Source of the DNA: Psychrobacter sp. I-STPA6b
GTDB lineage: Bacteria > Pseudomonadota > Gammaproteobacteria > Pseudomonadales > Moraxellaceae
DNA: 64,000 bases
Reading direction: 5' to 3'
Assembly: GCF_020662265.1 (NCBI RefSeq)
Contig: NZ_VEWM01000054.1
Span: 1 to 64,000 of the forward strand
The notes beneath the pieces are model-generated. The model was not told where the DNA came from and did no database searches. It was given only the letters and a program-made list of their open reading frames with translations. The translations under genes were made by a program, and so were the position numbers. The stretch's first letter is position 1. Every line of letters starts with the position of its first letter. Positions 19,143 to 28,977 of this stretch are shown here, in pieces.

Positions 19143-19955
19143 TTAATGAAACTGACGTTGTCGAAAAGTGGTGGCGGCATCTTTTGCTTTTTTTAGGGCA
19201 AGCTTACGGTTATAGCCCAGCATTAGCTTTAACTGCCACATTTTTTCTTGATATAAAGTACATGCTGACTGCGCATACATACGATTAATCACTCGCTTAC
19301 TTGCCAGCACAGCATCAGGAGAGCGACTCAAAAGCTCATCAGCTAACTGCTGTGCATGTGCCATTGGCTCAGTATCAATATGAGTGACCAACCCTAGCTG
19401 CTTTGCCTCATCACCCTGAATAATGCGCGCACTCATCGCTAGCTCTTTGAGGACATCTGCACCAACCACGCCCAAGGCAGACTGAGTCAGCCCCATATCA
19501 GGCACCAGCCCCCATTTGGCTTCCATCACCGCCAACTGACACTCTGGCGTTGCAATCCGAATATCTGCTGCCAATGCCAACTGTAGCCCTGCACCCAGAC
19601 AATGCCCCTGTAAAGCAGCTATCACTGGTACAGGCACATCACGCCAAACAAGGCATACTTTTTGAAAAAGACTTTGCCACGGCTTAATCAACTCCCAAGC
19701 AGCAAATAGCTGATTTTTAGGATTATTCAAATCACTCAAGTCTAATCCAGCACAAAACGTCTGCTCAGCACCTGTCAAAATCACAGCACGAATGTCTTTT
19801 TGTTGTCTTATTTGCTTTGCAACGGCAATCAGCTCATCAACCATCGTAAAACTCATCGCATTTTTCTTATCAGGGCGATTGAGCGTAACGGTCAAAACCG
19901 CATCACTTTGCTGTAGTGCTAATGTCTGATAACTATGCTGGGTAACTTTCTTCAT
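19143..19955 (-). CDS. Crotonase/enoyl-CoA hydratase family protein
   Basis: A 270-residue crotonase-fold enzyme acting on an acyl-CoA thioester. The oxyanion-hole segments FCAGLDLSDL and GHCLGAG are present. Aligned by eye with mitochondrial enoyl-CoA hydratase, the second catalytic Glu is kept (MEAKWGLVPDMG) but the first is Gln (GLQLALAADI). Classical hydration of enoyl-CoA is therefore uncertain and an isomerase or other crotonase reaction is possible. It lies 66 bp after the hybrid kinase gene and may be its operon partner; no beta-oxidation genes are nearby. Confidence 0.82.
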   Translation of the reverse strand: MKKVTQHSYQTLALQQSDAVLTVTLNRPDKKNAMSFTMVDELIAVAKQIRQQKDIRAVILTGAEQTFCAGLDLSDLNNPKNQLFAAWELIKPWQSLFQKVCLVWRDVPVPVIAALQGHCLGAGLQLALAADIRIATPECQLAVMEAKWGLVPDMGLTQSALGVVGADVLKELAMSARIIQGDEAKQLGLVTHIDTEPMAHAQQLADELLSRSPDAVLASKRVINRMYAQSACTLYQEKMWQLKLMLGYNRKLALKKAKDAATTFRQRQFH

Positions 19956-20021
19956 AAATGTCCTATTATTTATTCATTAGTGATACTCATGATGTCATCA
20001 AAATACTGAGACAACATTGAG

Positions 20022-23000
20022 TTAAATCATTTTCCATGTCATATCATTTTCACTAAGCTTATGATAGCTCAGCTCTTTATACTCTGTAATATCCAAGTCT
20101 TGTAAGCGATATAACGCCTCAAGTAATGCTTCATACTTGGGTTGTAGCATGGTAAATTGGGCTGGTGTTGTATGTTGCACATTCAGTAAGCACTTATCCT
20201 CAAAGTCCTGACTATACTGGCGTAACTGTGGTACACCAGTATAACGACTTGCACCTAATATACGATGTGCAATTTGTGCCAACTCAGCCCTATCATGCTC
20301 ATCCCAAGCTGCTTGCAAGGCCTTTATTTCATCCGTAACAGAATCTATCATCATTAACGCCAGTTTGGCTGCCAATTCAGGTTTATTTGCCGAGCGAGTC
20401 AGCGCATCTTGCCAATCAAATACCGCTAAACTTTCTTTATCATCCTTTCTGGATTTCTCATCTTTTCTGGTATTACTGCCAGATTGTACTGCTATCCTAG
20501 CCTTATTAGCATCACCCTGAAGATTGCTTGACTTCCCTAATAATGACTCTGTCTCTGTCAGGGAAGCTAAGCGAGGTTCTTGCGCCAGCTTATTTGCGTC
20601 ATTAGACTCATGACCCAACCACTTTTGCAAAATTTGTAATAACTGTGGCTGACTGATGGGTTTCCCCACATAGTCATTAATGCCAACTTTCATCAACTTA
20701 TCACGCTCATCAGACAGTCCATGTGCGGTTAGTGCAATAATAGGTATCTGCTTTCCTGATGTTTCAATTTTACGAATTTGTTGTGCAGCTTCATGCCCTG
20801 ACATACGTGGCATTTGAATATCCATAAAAATCAAATCAATCCGCTCTTTTTCAGCACCACTGGCTTGCTGTTTACTAATGACTTCAATGGCATCAAAGCC
20901 ACTGCTTGCAGTGATGACTTTTATACCCAGCTCTGTTAATAAAGCATCTAGAACCAATAAGTTAGGCAGATGGTCATCAACTGCCAATACTTTGATGCCT
21001 TGCCAACGAGGTGTATCAACAACCACTTGTTGTCCACGACTTTTTCTATCTAGCATGGCATATAATTGGCGCTTATCAAGTGGCTGATATAATGCACGCG
21101 CCCGATAACGGGTCAACAGGTTGTTATCCAGAGCAATTTGATAACCAAACATCGCCAGCTTACCTTGGTAATGCAAGCGAATTTGTTTAAGTAAGGCGGC
21201 CATGTCTTCTTGAGCTTCACCATTGCCACCATCAACGATTACCCAATCCCACGCATTATTTTTCTCTTTTAACCACTCTAACGCACCTGCCAAAGAGCTG
21301 GCCTGTGTGACTGTCACATTCAGGGGACGTAGATAGGCGCTGAGTACCTGATGACTGGCAAAGTGCTCAATCCATATCAATACTTGCAAGGGATTATCAA
21401 TATTATCGCTCAATGGACGCAGTTGCGGTAAAGACTGTCTTTTTTGGCTATCTTCTTTTTCAACTGCTTCTAGTACATCTAAGTTAGCAGGAAGTGTAAA
21501 CCAGAACGTCGATCCTTTTTGAGTCAGCTTATGACCATTATGTATTAAGTCTCTGGACAAGTTTTGATTAAGCTGTGCTTGCTCATTATCATAAAAGCCA
21601 ATATGTCCACCCATCATACGAGTCAATTGCTTTGAGATGACCAGTCCTAATCCTGTTCCACCATACTGCCGAGTGATGGAAGGATCACCTTGACTAAAAC
21701 TACGAAATAACTGTTTTTGCGCAGTCTCAGAAATACCTTTTCCTGAATCCTGTACAGTAATTAGCAGTTGATTATCCATCGGTTTTGTATTACGTCCAGT
21801 AGTCATCATCCCTTCATCAAGACTAACCCGAACCACGACCTCACCCATATCTGTAAACTTAATCGCATTACCCACCAAATTAGTCAACACCTGCTTGACT
21901 CGTAACGCATCGCCAATAATATGTTGTGGGACATCATCATAAAACATCACTGCCATGCGCAATCCCTTTTCAGCTGCTACAGGAGAGAGCATATCCATCA
22001 CTTCATATATGGCTTCATATAGATTAAACTCATGCTTATCTAAGACCAGCTTACCTGCTTCAATCTTTGAAAAGTCCAAGACATCATTCACCAGCGCCAA
22101 TAGATGTGCTGAGGATTTACGAATGGTTTGTACATATAAGTCTTGCTCAGCAGATAAGTCGCCATGCCGAGCCAAAAGATTGATAAAGCCATCAATACTA
22201 TTTAGTGGTGTGCGCAGCTCATGACTGATATTCGCTAAAAAAGCAGACTTTGCTTGGCTGGTAGAAACTGCCGCATCCCGAGCATTTCGTATCGAGATAT
22301 TTTGCATTTCCATCTCATCAAATGCTAAGCGTAAATCATCTTCCGTCTGTTCAGCATGATTTTTAAGATCTTGAAAGCTTGAGTGAATCCGCCGTAGTGC
22401 TTTAACTAGGTCTTGTTGTAATTGATTCAGCTCACCGCTAGACTCTACCTCTATAGGCTGATATAAGTTTTCGGTGGTTAAGCGTTGCAAGTACAGGCGC
22501 ATTTCATAAACTGGCGTTATCCAGCGTTTAGCATAAATATTTAGGCTTAATAACAACATCAAAATAGTAAATAAGCCTGTGACTACCAGTGCTAAAATAA
22601 TGCGATAACGAGCAATCAGTAACGGCTCATCATCCATATCCACAAACAACCAGTATTTTTGCTGACCATACTCACCAAGTAAGCTACCATAGCCTGTTCC
22701 TGTTGATGTTTTCAAACTCTCAACATAGGTGCTACTGGTTGGAAATATTCCCCAAGGACTATCTTTTTTATAGCCCGTACTAATCAATACTTCCCCCGCC
22801 TCACTAATAACAGCAATACGTTGCAAATGGTTTTCTTTATTAATATTGGCTAAGATTTGTTGGAAGCGATTAATGGTTGCCTGTTGCTCTTCTGATATTG
22901 AAGCATCATCGTCATTCTGCACACTATGATTACTATCTGATGTTGATGTAGAGGCTAAGGTTTTTTGTTCTTGGGGTGGCGTTGATAAATGTGGCAACCA

Positions 23001-23288
23001 GTCATCAGACAACCCGTGCGAAAGGCTATGTATCTGCTCTTGGTTTTGACTACGCTCATCTTCTATGTGCCTCTGTTCAACCAATATGGGCATCATCTGC
23101 TGCACGATGGGTTCATAGCGAATAAGCGCTGCCTCAGCCAATGCCCTTTGCTCTGAGCGGACGGCTTCATTAGTCTCAGAAAAGACCAGTATCGCACCGA
23201 CACCTGCCAATACACAGATGGGCAGAAACACCAATAAGATCAACTGCCCATATGCACTACTAAAATCAAAGCGTTTTTTATAAGCCAT
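20022..23288 (-). CDS. gacS: Hybrid sensor histidine kinase, GacS/BarA type
   Basis: A 1088-residue inner-membrane tripartite kinase. Membrane helices lie near residues 13-37 and 228-252 with a periplasmic sensor between them holding a low-complexity Gln/Ser/Asp stretch. Then come a HAMP-like linker and coiled coil, HisKA with SHELRTPLNS (His near 356), an ATPase domain (NAIKFT near 474, DSGKGI near 513, GGTGLGL near 546), a degenerate receiver (about 620-740), a full receiver with the phosphoacceptor in FMDIQMP near 821, and a C-terminal Hpt domain (His near 1007 in AHRILGA). This layout is that of GacS/BarA, which signals to GacA/UvrY and the Rsm/Csr system. It begins 18 bp after the beta-helix/AAA+ gene, so the two are probably co-transcribed. 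Confidence 0.85.
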   Translation of the reverse strand: MAYKKRFDFSSAYGQLILLVFLPICVLAGVGAILVFSETNEAVRSEQRALAEAALIRYEPIVQQMMPILVEQRHIEDERSQNQEQIHSLSHGLSDDWLPHLSTPPQEQKTLASTSTSDSNHSVQNDDDASISEEQQATINRFQQILANINKENHLQRIAVISEAGEVLISTGYKKDSPWGIFPTSSTYVESLKTSTGTGYGSLLGEYGQQKYWLFVDMDDEPLLIARYRIILALVVTGLFTILMLLLSLNIYAKRWITPVYEMRLYLQRLTTENLYQPIEVESSGELNQLQQDLVKALRRIHSSFQDLKNHAEQTEDDLRLAFDEMEMQNISIRNARDAAVSTSQAKSAFLANISHELRTPLNSIDGFINLLARHGDLSAEQDLYVQTIRKSSAHLLALVNDVLDFSKIEAGKLVLDKHEFNLYEAIYEVMDMLSPVAAEKGLRMAVMFYDDVPQHIIGDALRVKQVLTNLVGNAIKFTDMGEVVVRVSLDEGMMTTGRNTKPMDNQLLITVQDSGKGISETAQKQLFRSFSQGDPSITRQYGGTGLGLVISKQLTRMMGGHIGFYDNEQAQLNQNLSRDLIHNGHKLTQKGSTFWFTLPANLDVLEAVEKEDSQKRQSLPQLRPLSDNIDNPLQVLIWIEHFASHQVLSAYLRPLNVTVTQASSLAGALEWLKEKNNAWDWVIVDGGNGEAQEDMAALLKQIRLHYQGKLAMFGYQIALDNNLLTRYRARALYQPLDKRQLYAMLDRKSRGQQVVVDTPRWQGIKVLAVDDHLPNLLVLDALLTELGIKVITASSGFDAIEVISKQQASGAEKERIDLIFMDIQMPRMSGHEAAQQIRKIETSGKQIPIIALTAHGLSDERDKLMKVGINDYVGKPISQPQLLQILQKWLGHESNDANKLAQEPRLASLTETESLLGKSSNLQGDANKARIAVQSGSNTRKDEKSRKDDKESLAVFDWQDALTRSANKPELAAKLALMMIDSVTDEIKALQAAWDEHDRAELAQIAHRILGASRYTGVPQLRQYSQDFEDKCLLNVQHTTPAQFTMLQPKYEALLEALYRLQDLDITEYKELSYHKLSENDMTWKMI

Positions 23289-23306
23289 TATCTGTCCATA
23301 GAATCA

Positions 23307-26300
23307 TTACTCAGGAATATCTACCGCTTCAATCAGCTGCAAGTCGGCACTAGGGTCACTCATAATACGCATTGAATGCTTTTCAATCGTCTGCTCAAAG
23401 ACTGTTCTCACGAAGCGACCATTACCAAAGTGTTCATCTCTATACTGATAAGCTTGTGTAAACATATCCAAGGCTTTTTGGCGTGCGTCTTCACTAAGCT
23501 GATATAACCCTTTTTCGCTAAAATGAATAAAGATCTGTAACAACTCTTCTGGCTGATAATCTTCAAAATCCACAATACGGGTAAAACGTGAACCAAGTCC
23601 GGGGTTTGACTTGATAAACCGTTGCATGGGCTGGGTATAACCGGCAACAATCACTGCAAAACTATCACGATGATCTTCCATCTGTTTTAGTAAAGTATCG
23701 ACTGCCTCCTGCCCAAAATCACTACCTGCTTTAATCAAAGAATAGGCTTCATCAATAAATAATACCCCACCCATTGCTTCCTTAATTTTTGCTAAAGTTT
23801 TGGGCGCTGTTTGTCCGATATATTCAGCAACCAAGTCTGCTCTATCTGTTTCTATCACGTGATAAGCATTCAGTAGACCCAAACCATAATAAATCTTACC
23901 CATAATACGAGCGACGGTGGTTTTTCCTGTTCCCGGATTGCCAGTAAACACCAAATGCAGACTGATGGGCAATGCTGGTAGGTTAGCTTCTTTGCGACGC
24001 TTTTGTGTCTGAATAAAATTAGTCAACTTATGAATTTCATATTTAACATTCTCTAGCCCAATCAAGGCAGATAGCTCCTGCATACCCTCATCCAGCATTT
24101 TTTCTCTTTGTGCTTCTTTATCATCCAGCTCAATATCCATATCTGCAATGGCTGCATCAACATCTTGTTCTTCTATCTTATAATTATCCTGACTGCTTGT
24201 ATCATACTTACTTGAATCATAGTCATTAGCAATGCCTTGATGAAAGACTCTTAAACTTAATGCTTCATATATTTTACTAAACAATGTGCGTACTTCTCGT
24301 GCATTACCAAAGCTGTCATCACGACTTTGATACATGGCTTCAATCACCGCTTTAACTTTCAGTCTTCCTTCCTCAGAGATATCAAAACACTCTTGCTCAC
24401 GGATTTTTTCAAAGATTTGCATCAACTCTTCGGCATTATAGTCCTCAAACTCAATCATGCGTGTAAATCGAGACTTCAACCCAGGGTTTGACTCAATAAA
24501 ATTTTGCATTGGTTTGGTATAGCCTGCAACAATCACTGCAAACTCATCACGATGATCTTCCATCTGTTTTAATAAAGTATCAATGGCTTCTTGCCCAAAA
24601 TCATTGCCACCTTTTGCTAAGGTATAGGCCTCATCAATAAATAAGACACCACCCATTGCTTGTTGAATTTTGGATAAAGTTTTGGTGGCTGTTTGCCCAA
24701 TATAGCCTTCCACCAAGTCCGCTCTATCCACCTCAACGACGGTATCTTCTGGCAATGCACCCAAGCTATAGAAAATTTGCCCCATAATACGAGCGACGGT
24801 GGTTTTGCCTGTACCTGGGTTGCCTGTAAATACTAAGTGCCAACTCATCACCGAGCTAGTAATGCCTTGCTCTTTACGACGCTGCTGAAAATTGACAGAT
24901 GCAATGATTTTCTTAACTTCATCTTTTACACTTTTAAGTCCAATCAACTCATCTAGTGCTTGCAAGTTTTGTCTAAGAAGCTCATTTTTACTATCTACAT
25001 CTTCACTTTTAGAGAAATGAGACTCCATATCTGTCGCAATATCATCAGGCTGTGGTGCTAAATTATCTTCCGTAATATCGCCAAAGTAGCTAGATATACT
25101 GCCTTTGGATAAAAATATTACCTGACCACCATTATCTTCAATATAACGCCTATCCTCTAGAACATGACCCAGTACTTCTACCTTGGACTGTTCTGAGGCA
25201 TAAATCAAATAGTCATTACTTGGAAATGTACAGTCTTCTATACGTATGTAGCTATCTTTCATCGCTACCCAAGTATAGACATTAGGAGTGTGTTCAAATT
25301 GACACGCCACAACATTTGCCTTGGCGTTATTTTCTACAGAAACACAAGCAACACTACTTAACTCATAAAACTGGCAGTGATTCACTATCACCGTAGCATT
25401 ATTACAAGCAATACTGGCTGCATCACCATTAAACACAGAGTCATAAATCTCTGCGGTTACCTGATTTTCCAAGAATACAGCAGGATACTGCGCACTACTC
25501 CACTGGCAATCATGAGAGATGACATGACAAGCACCTGATACATTAAGCGCATTGGTGGTGATATTGCAAAACTGGCTATGGCTCATCTCGATAGGTGTAT
25601 GTCTAACACCTATGGCAGGAAAGTTCTGAATATCGTTGAATGAGCATTGTTCAATAACCAACTGCTCACTGCCGATAACCTCAATACCCACAGCTTCCGT
25701 AATATGCTCAAACCGACAGCCTGTAAAATGTACTTGTCGTGATTGCTCAGCAAACAAAACGGAGAATACTTGGTCAAATACACAGTCAGTGACTGACAAT
25801 GCCATTTGCTGATGTAAAATAAAGGCAGGATAGCCCTGTACCTGATAATGACAGCAATTAATCGTAATGCGACAGTCACCAACCCCATTTAATGTATTGG
25901 TCTTGATGTCTTCAAAATGACAGTCATTTACCGTAATACTTGAGTTATCCACCCAGATAGCACACTTAAAGTGCAACTGCTGAAACTTACTCTTTTCAAT
26001 CAGCACATCACTACCAGCAACCACACTCAATGCACTGCTATTATGAATACCAACAAACTGACAGTCTTTTATCACCAGCTGAGACTGTTCACAAAAAATA
26101 TTGCTCTGGTTTCCCTCAAAGCCACATGAATCAATTTGAGCATGAACGCCTGCATGAAATGCCAAAGCTGGAAAGTTTAGTGATTCATACTCACAACCTA
26201 AAATACTAAGCTGGCTATTTCCTACCGCTTTGATGGCATTGCTATCATTATGGGTAAATTGGCAATGGCTAATATTAAGCTGTGAACTTTCAATATAAAT

Positions 26301-26780
26301 GGCAGGCATCTCAGCTTGTTTATCAAACACAGTGTGCTCAATATATACTTCACTTCCAGCACCCACAGTCACACAGTGATTATTTAATCCAAGAAAATGA
26401 CCATTACTTATCTGAATGTATGAACCAACAGCACTGATACCTAATGCCGATACTGCTCCTGTATTAAAAAAACAACACTGTTCAAACACAATCCTAGCAT
26501 TATTAGCCAAGATTAACTTCTTTTCTCCTTCATCTTGAAGCTTTGAGCTATTAAAGCGAATCTGCTTAAACACACATTCAGCCAGCTCAACAACAACTTC
26601 CCCTGTTATAGTTGCAATATCGTCTTCATTCTCAGAAAGAAATGTAACACTCTTCGTAATTGTGGTATTTAATTGATATTGTCCAGCAGCTAACTGAATG
26701 TAGTCTCCATCAGTGGCTCTCTCTAACGCTTTATCTAGGGTTAGAGATAGAAAACCGTTACCTACTTTCAATGTCTTCAT
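23307..26780 (-). CDS. Beta-helix protein fused to two CbxX-type AAA+ ATPase modules
   Basis: A 1157-residue protein with an unusual make-up. Residues 1 to about 550 are a right-handed parallel beta-helix: roughly 20 rungs of 22-24 residues, each with a pattern like LxIxxCxF, and remarkably rich in Cys. An acidic linker (about 555-610) follows. Two AAA+ modules of the CbxX/CfxQ (SpoVK-like) type come next: module 1 with GNPGTGKTTVARIMG (Walker A near 655) and GGVLFIDEAYTL (Walker B near 713); module 2 with the same motifs near 950 and 1007. Both have intact catalytic residues and GLxSRF arginine-finger segments. No signal peptide is seen, so it should be cytoplasmic. CbxX-type modules remodel protein complexes (Rubisco activase CbbX, EccA of type VII secretion); the helix may bind a partner. 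No function is assigned. It lies directly upstream of the GacS-like kinase gene. Confidence 0.85.
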   Translation of the reverse strand: MKTLKVGNGFLSLTLDKALERATDGDYIQLAAGQYQLNTTITKSVTFLSENEDDIATITGEVVVELAECVFKQIRFNSSKLQDEGEKKLILANNARIVFEQCCFFNTGAVSALGISAVGSYIQISNGHFLGLNNHCVTVGAGSEVYIEHTVFDKQAEMPAIYIESSQLNISHCQFTHNDSNAIKAVGNSQLSILGCEYESLNFPALAFHAGVHAQIDSCGFEGNQSNIFCEQSQLVIKDCQFVGIHNSSALSVVAGSDVLIEKSKFQQLHFKCAIWVDNSSITVNDCHFEDIKTNTLNGVGDCRITINCCHYQVQGYPAFILHQQMALSVTDCVFDQVFSVLFAEQSRQVHFTGCRFEHITEAVGIEVIGSEQLVIEQCSFNDIQNFPAIGVRHTPIEMSHSQFCNITTNALNVSGACHVISHDCQWSSAQYPAVFLENQVTAEIYDSVFNGDAASIACNNATVIVNHCQFYELSSVACVSVENNAKANVVACQFEHTPNVYTWVAMKDSYIRIEDCTFPSNDYLIYASEQSKVEVLGHVLEDRRYIEDNGGQVIFLSKGSISSYFGDITEDNLAPQPDDIATDMESHFSKSEDVDSKNELLRQNLQALDELIGLKSVKDEVKKIIASVNFQQRRKEQGITSSVMSWHLVFTGNPGTGKTTVARIMGQIFYSLGALPEDTVVEVDRADLVEGYIGQTATKTLSKIQQAMGGVLFIDEAYTLAKGGNDFGQEAIDTLLKQMEDHRDEFAVIVAGYTKPMQNFIESNPGLKSRFTRMIEFEDYNAEELMQIFEKIREQECFDISEEGRLKVKAVIEAMYQSRDDSFGNAREVRTLFSKIYEALSLRVFHQGIANDYDSSKYDTSSQDNYKIEEQDVDAAIADMDIELDDKEAQREKMLDEGMQELSALIGLENVKYEIHKLTNFIQTQKRRKEANLPALPISLHLVFTGNPGTGKTTVARIMGKIYYGLGLLNAYHVIETDRADLVAEYIGQTAPKTLAKIKEAMGGVLFIDEAYSLIKAGSDFGQEAVDTLLKQMEDHRDSFAVIVAGYTQPMQRFIKSNPGLGSRFTRIVDFEDYQPEELLQIFIHFSEKGLYQLSEDARQKALDMFTQAYQYRDEHFGNGRFVRTVFEQTIEKHSMRIMSDPSADLQLIEAVDIPE

Positions 26781-27049
26781 TAATTTTCTCAGTTTAATGT
26801 ACTATTTACGATGAGTCAGATGAAATATAGAGTCTGAATATCAGAGCATATGTATTTCTCCTAAATGATTTAATGTGTTACAGCTATCCTCTAGCCGACT
26901 GCAAAATGTTATAATCCACCTCATTATAGTCAATCCGTAACCATCAATCCAATACATATATTCTAGTACATATGTATATCGTTACTTTATATATGGGCAA
27001 TGTAGCAATGTATCCAAATGCCCAAAACACACATTGAACATACTGAGAC

Positions 27050-28027
27050 ATGACTACCATGACACAAAATGACACTGCAACTAATAAGCAATTATCAAAC
27101 TTCACTTCACAAATCACTACCTTATCAGACTGCGTGGGTAATACACCTTTAGTCGCTCTACAGCGTCTGCCCCAAAGTGAAGGGATTGCGAATAGTGTTA
27201 CTTTATTAGCCAAACTTGAGGGCAACAATCCTGCCAGCTCAGTCAAAGACCGTCCCGCTTTTAATATGATATTGCAAGCCGAAAAACGTGGCGACATCAA
27301 GCCGGGTGATACCTTAATTGAAGCAACCAGTGGCAATACAGGCATTGCTTTGGCGATGGTGGCTGCCATGCGTGGCTATGAGATGATTTTGTTTATGCCT
27401 GCCAACTCAACCCAAGAGCGTAAAGACGCGATGGCAGCGTATGGGGCGACATTGATTGAAGTCGATGGTGGCATTGAGATGGCACGTGACCAAGCCGAAC
27501 AAATGGCAGCTGAAGGCAAAGGCATTATCCTAAACCAATTTTCTAACCCTGATAACAGTGCCGCCCATTACGAAACCACAGGTCCTGAGCTGTGGCAACA
27601 AACTGACGGTAAGATCACCCATTTTATCAGCTCAATGGGGACAACAGGCACCATCTCTGGCACAGGAAAATACCTAAAAGAGCAAAACCCTGACATTCAG
27701 GTTATTGGTTTGCAACCTGATGAAAATGCCTCAATAGCAGGGATTCGCCGTTGGTCACCAGAATATCGCCCTGAAATCTTTGACGCCAGTGTGGTTGACC
27801 GTGTGATTGATGTCAACCAACACACCGCCGAAGTATATATGCGTAAACTTGCCAAAACCGAAGGTATTCTGGCAGGGGTATCATCAGGAGCCGCTACTTG
27901 GGCAGCCTTACAAGTTGCCAAACAAATCCAGCAGGACAATCCCAATGCAGTGATTGCCTTTATCGTCTGCGACCGTGGTGACCGTTATCTATCTACAGGG
28001 TTATATAGTGTGAATGATGATGAATAA
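27050..28027 (+). CDS. cysM: Cysteine synthase B
   Basis: A PLP enzyme converting O-acetylserine and sulfide (or thiosulfate) to cysteine. The 325-residue product has GNTPLVALQR, NNPASSVKDRPAF with the PLP lysine, the phosphate loop TSGNTGI, and the ending CDRGDRYLSTGL, which is diagnostic of CysM rather than CysK. The motif usually reads NPAGSVKDR in E. coli; here Ser replaces Gly. It could start at 27050 or at the ATG three codons on. Its last codons overlap the next gene by 14 bp, so translation is probably coupled. Confidence 0.93.
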   Translation: MTTMTQNDTATNKQLSNFTSQITTLSDCVGNTPLVALQRLPQSEGIANSVTLLAKLEGNNPASSVKDRPAFNMILQAEKRGDIKPGDTLIEATSGNTGIALAMVAAMRGYEMILFMPANSTQERKDAMAAYGATLIEVDGGIEMARDQAEQMAAEGKGIILNQFSNPDNSAAHYETTGPELWQQTDGKITHFISSMGTTGTISGTGKYLKEQNPDIQVIGLQPDENASIAGIRRWSPEYRPEIFDASVVDRVIDVNQHTAEVYMRKLAKTEGILAGVSSGAATWAALQVAKQIQQDNPNAVIAFIVCDRGDRYLSTGLYSVNDDE

Positions 28028-28862
28028 CTCTTATAACAACTCACGCTTTAACTTGCCAGAGCCTATCTTAATTTTTGATATTGAGACCATACCTGATGTG
28101 GACTCTGGCAAACGCTTATACCCACAGCTTACCTCATTATCAGAGGCAGACGCTCTTACCGCCTTGATAGCCATCCGTCAGCAGGAGGCAAACAGCACCT
28201 TTATGCGTCTGCCATTGCATAAAATTGCCTGTTTATCTTTATTATGGGTTGATAGCAAACAGCAACGATTTCGCCTAAAGTCGTTTGCCTTAAATGAGCA
28301 TAGCGAGGCTGAGATTATCAGCACCTTTTTTAATATTTTTGACCCTGAAAAAGACCTCAACAAACTGCCTGATATTGTCAGTTGGAATGGTAGCGGTTTT
28401 GATATTCCTGTCATGCAATACCGAGCCATGCACCATAAGCTCACCGCCCCTGCCTTTTTTAATGACAAGTTCCATGATGGCTACAAATACAACAACTACA
28501 CCAACCGCTATCATACCCGTCATATCGACTTGATGGATAAATTATCCATGTATGGGGCATCGACCCGTCAACAGCTTGATGTGGTCGCAAGCCTTTGTGG
28601 TCTGGCAGGAAAACAAGACGTTGATGGCTCAATGGTGGTGGACTTAGTACAAAACCAAGACTGGCACACACTGACTACCTATTGTGAAAGTGATGTCATT
28701 AATACATGGTTACTGTATTTACGCTGGCAATTATTGCAAGGCACACTCACCCCCGACAGCTTTGAGCAGTGGCAAGCCCTTACCCAGCAATATTTGCAAA
28801 CTCTGACCAATACTGACGGTTCATTAACCCATCAAGGATTTTTGGACAGTTGGCAAATGTAA
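28014..28862 (+). CDS. Predicted 3'-5' exonuclease related to DNA polymerase B
   Basis: A 282-residue DEDD-superfamily nuclease of the PolB-like exonuclease type. Exo I is FDIETIPD (catalytic D and E), exo II is SWNGSGFDIPV (D), and exo III is YCESDVINTWLLYL with the last Asp. It has no polymerase domain, as normal for this family; members are thought to act in DNA repair, but the role is unproven. The gene starts with three consecutive ATG codons inside the end of cysM. It ends 115 bp before rlmD. Confidence 0.85.
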   Translation: MMMNNSYNNSRFNLPEPILIFDIETIPDVDSGKRLYPQLTSLSEADALTALIAIRQQEANSTFMRLPLHKIACLSLLWVDSKQQRFRLKSFALNEHSEAEIISTFFNIFDPEKDLNKLPDIVSWNGSGFDIPVMQYRAMHHKLTAPAFFNDKFHDGYKYNNYTNRYHTRHIDLMDKLSMYGASTRQQLDVVASLCGLAGKQDVDGSMVVDLVQNQDWHTLTTYCESDVINTWLLYLRWQLLQGTLTPDSFEQWQALTQQYLQTLTNTDGSLTHQGFLDSWQM

Positions 28863-28977
28863 TTGATATCGTATTGCAACCAGCCAAAATTAACCCTTTA
28901 AAATAACTTTTTTTCAGTTATCATACGCACAGCTTTTAGCTAACACATTTACTCACCCTAACAAAAGCCAAGCCATC

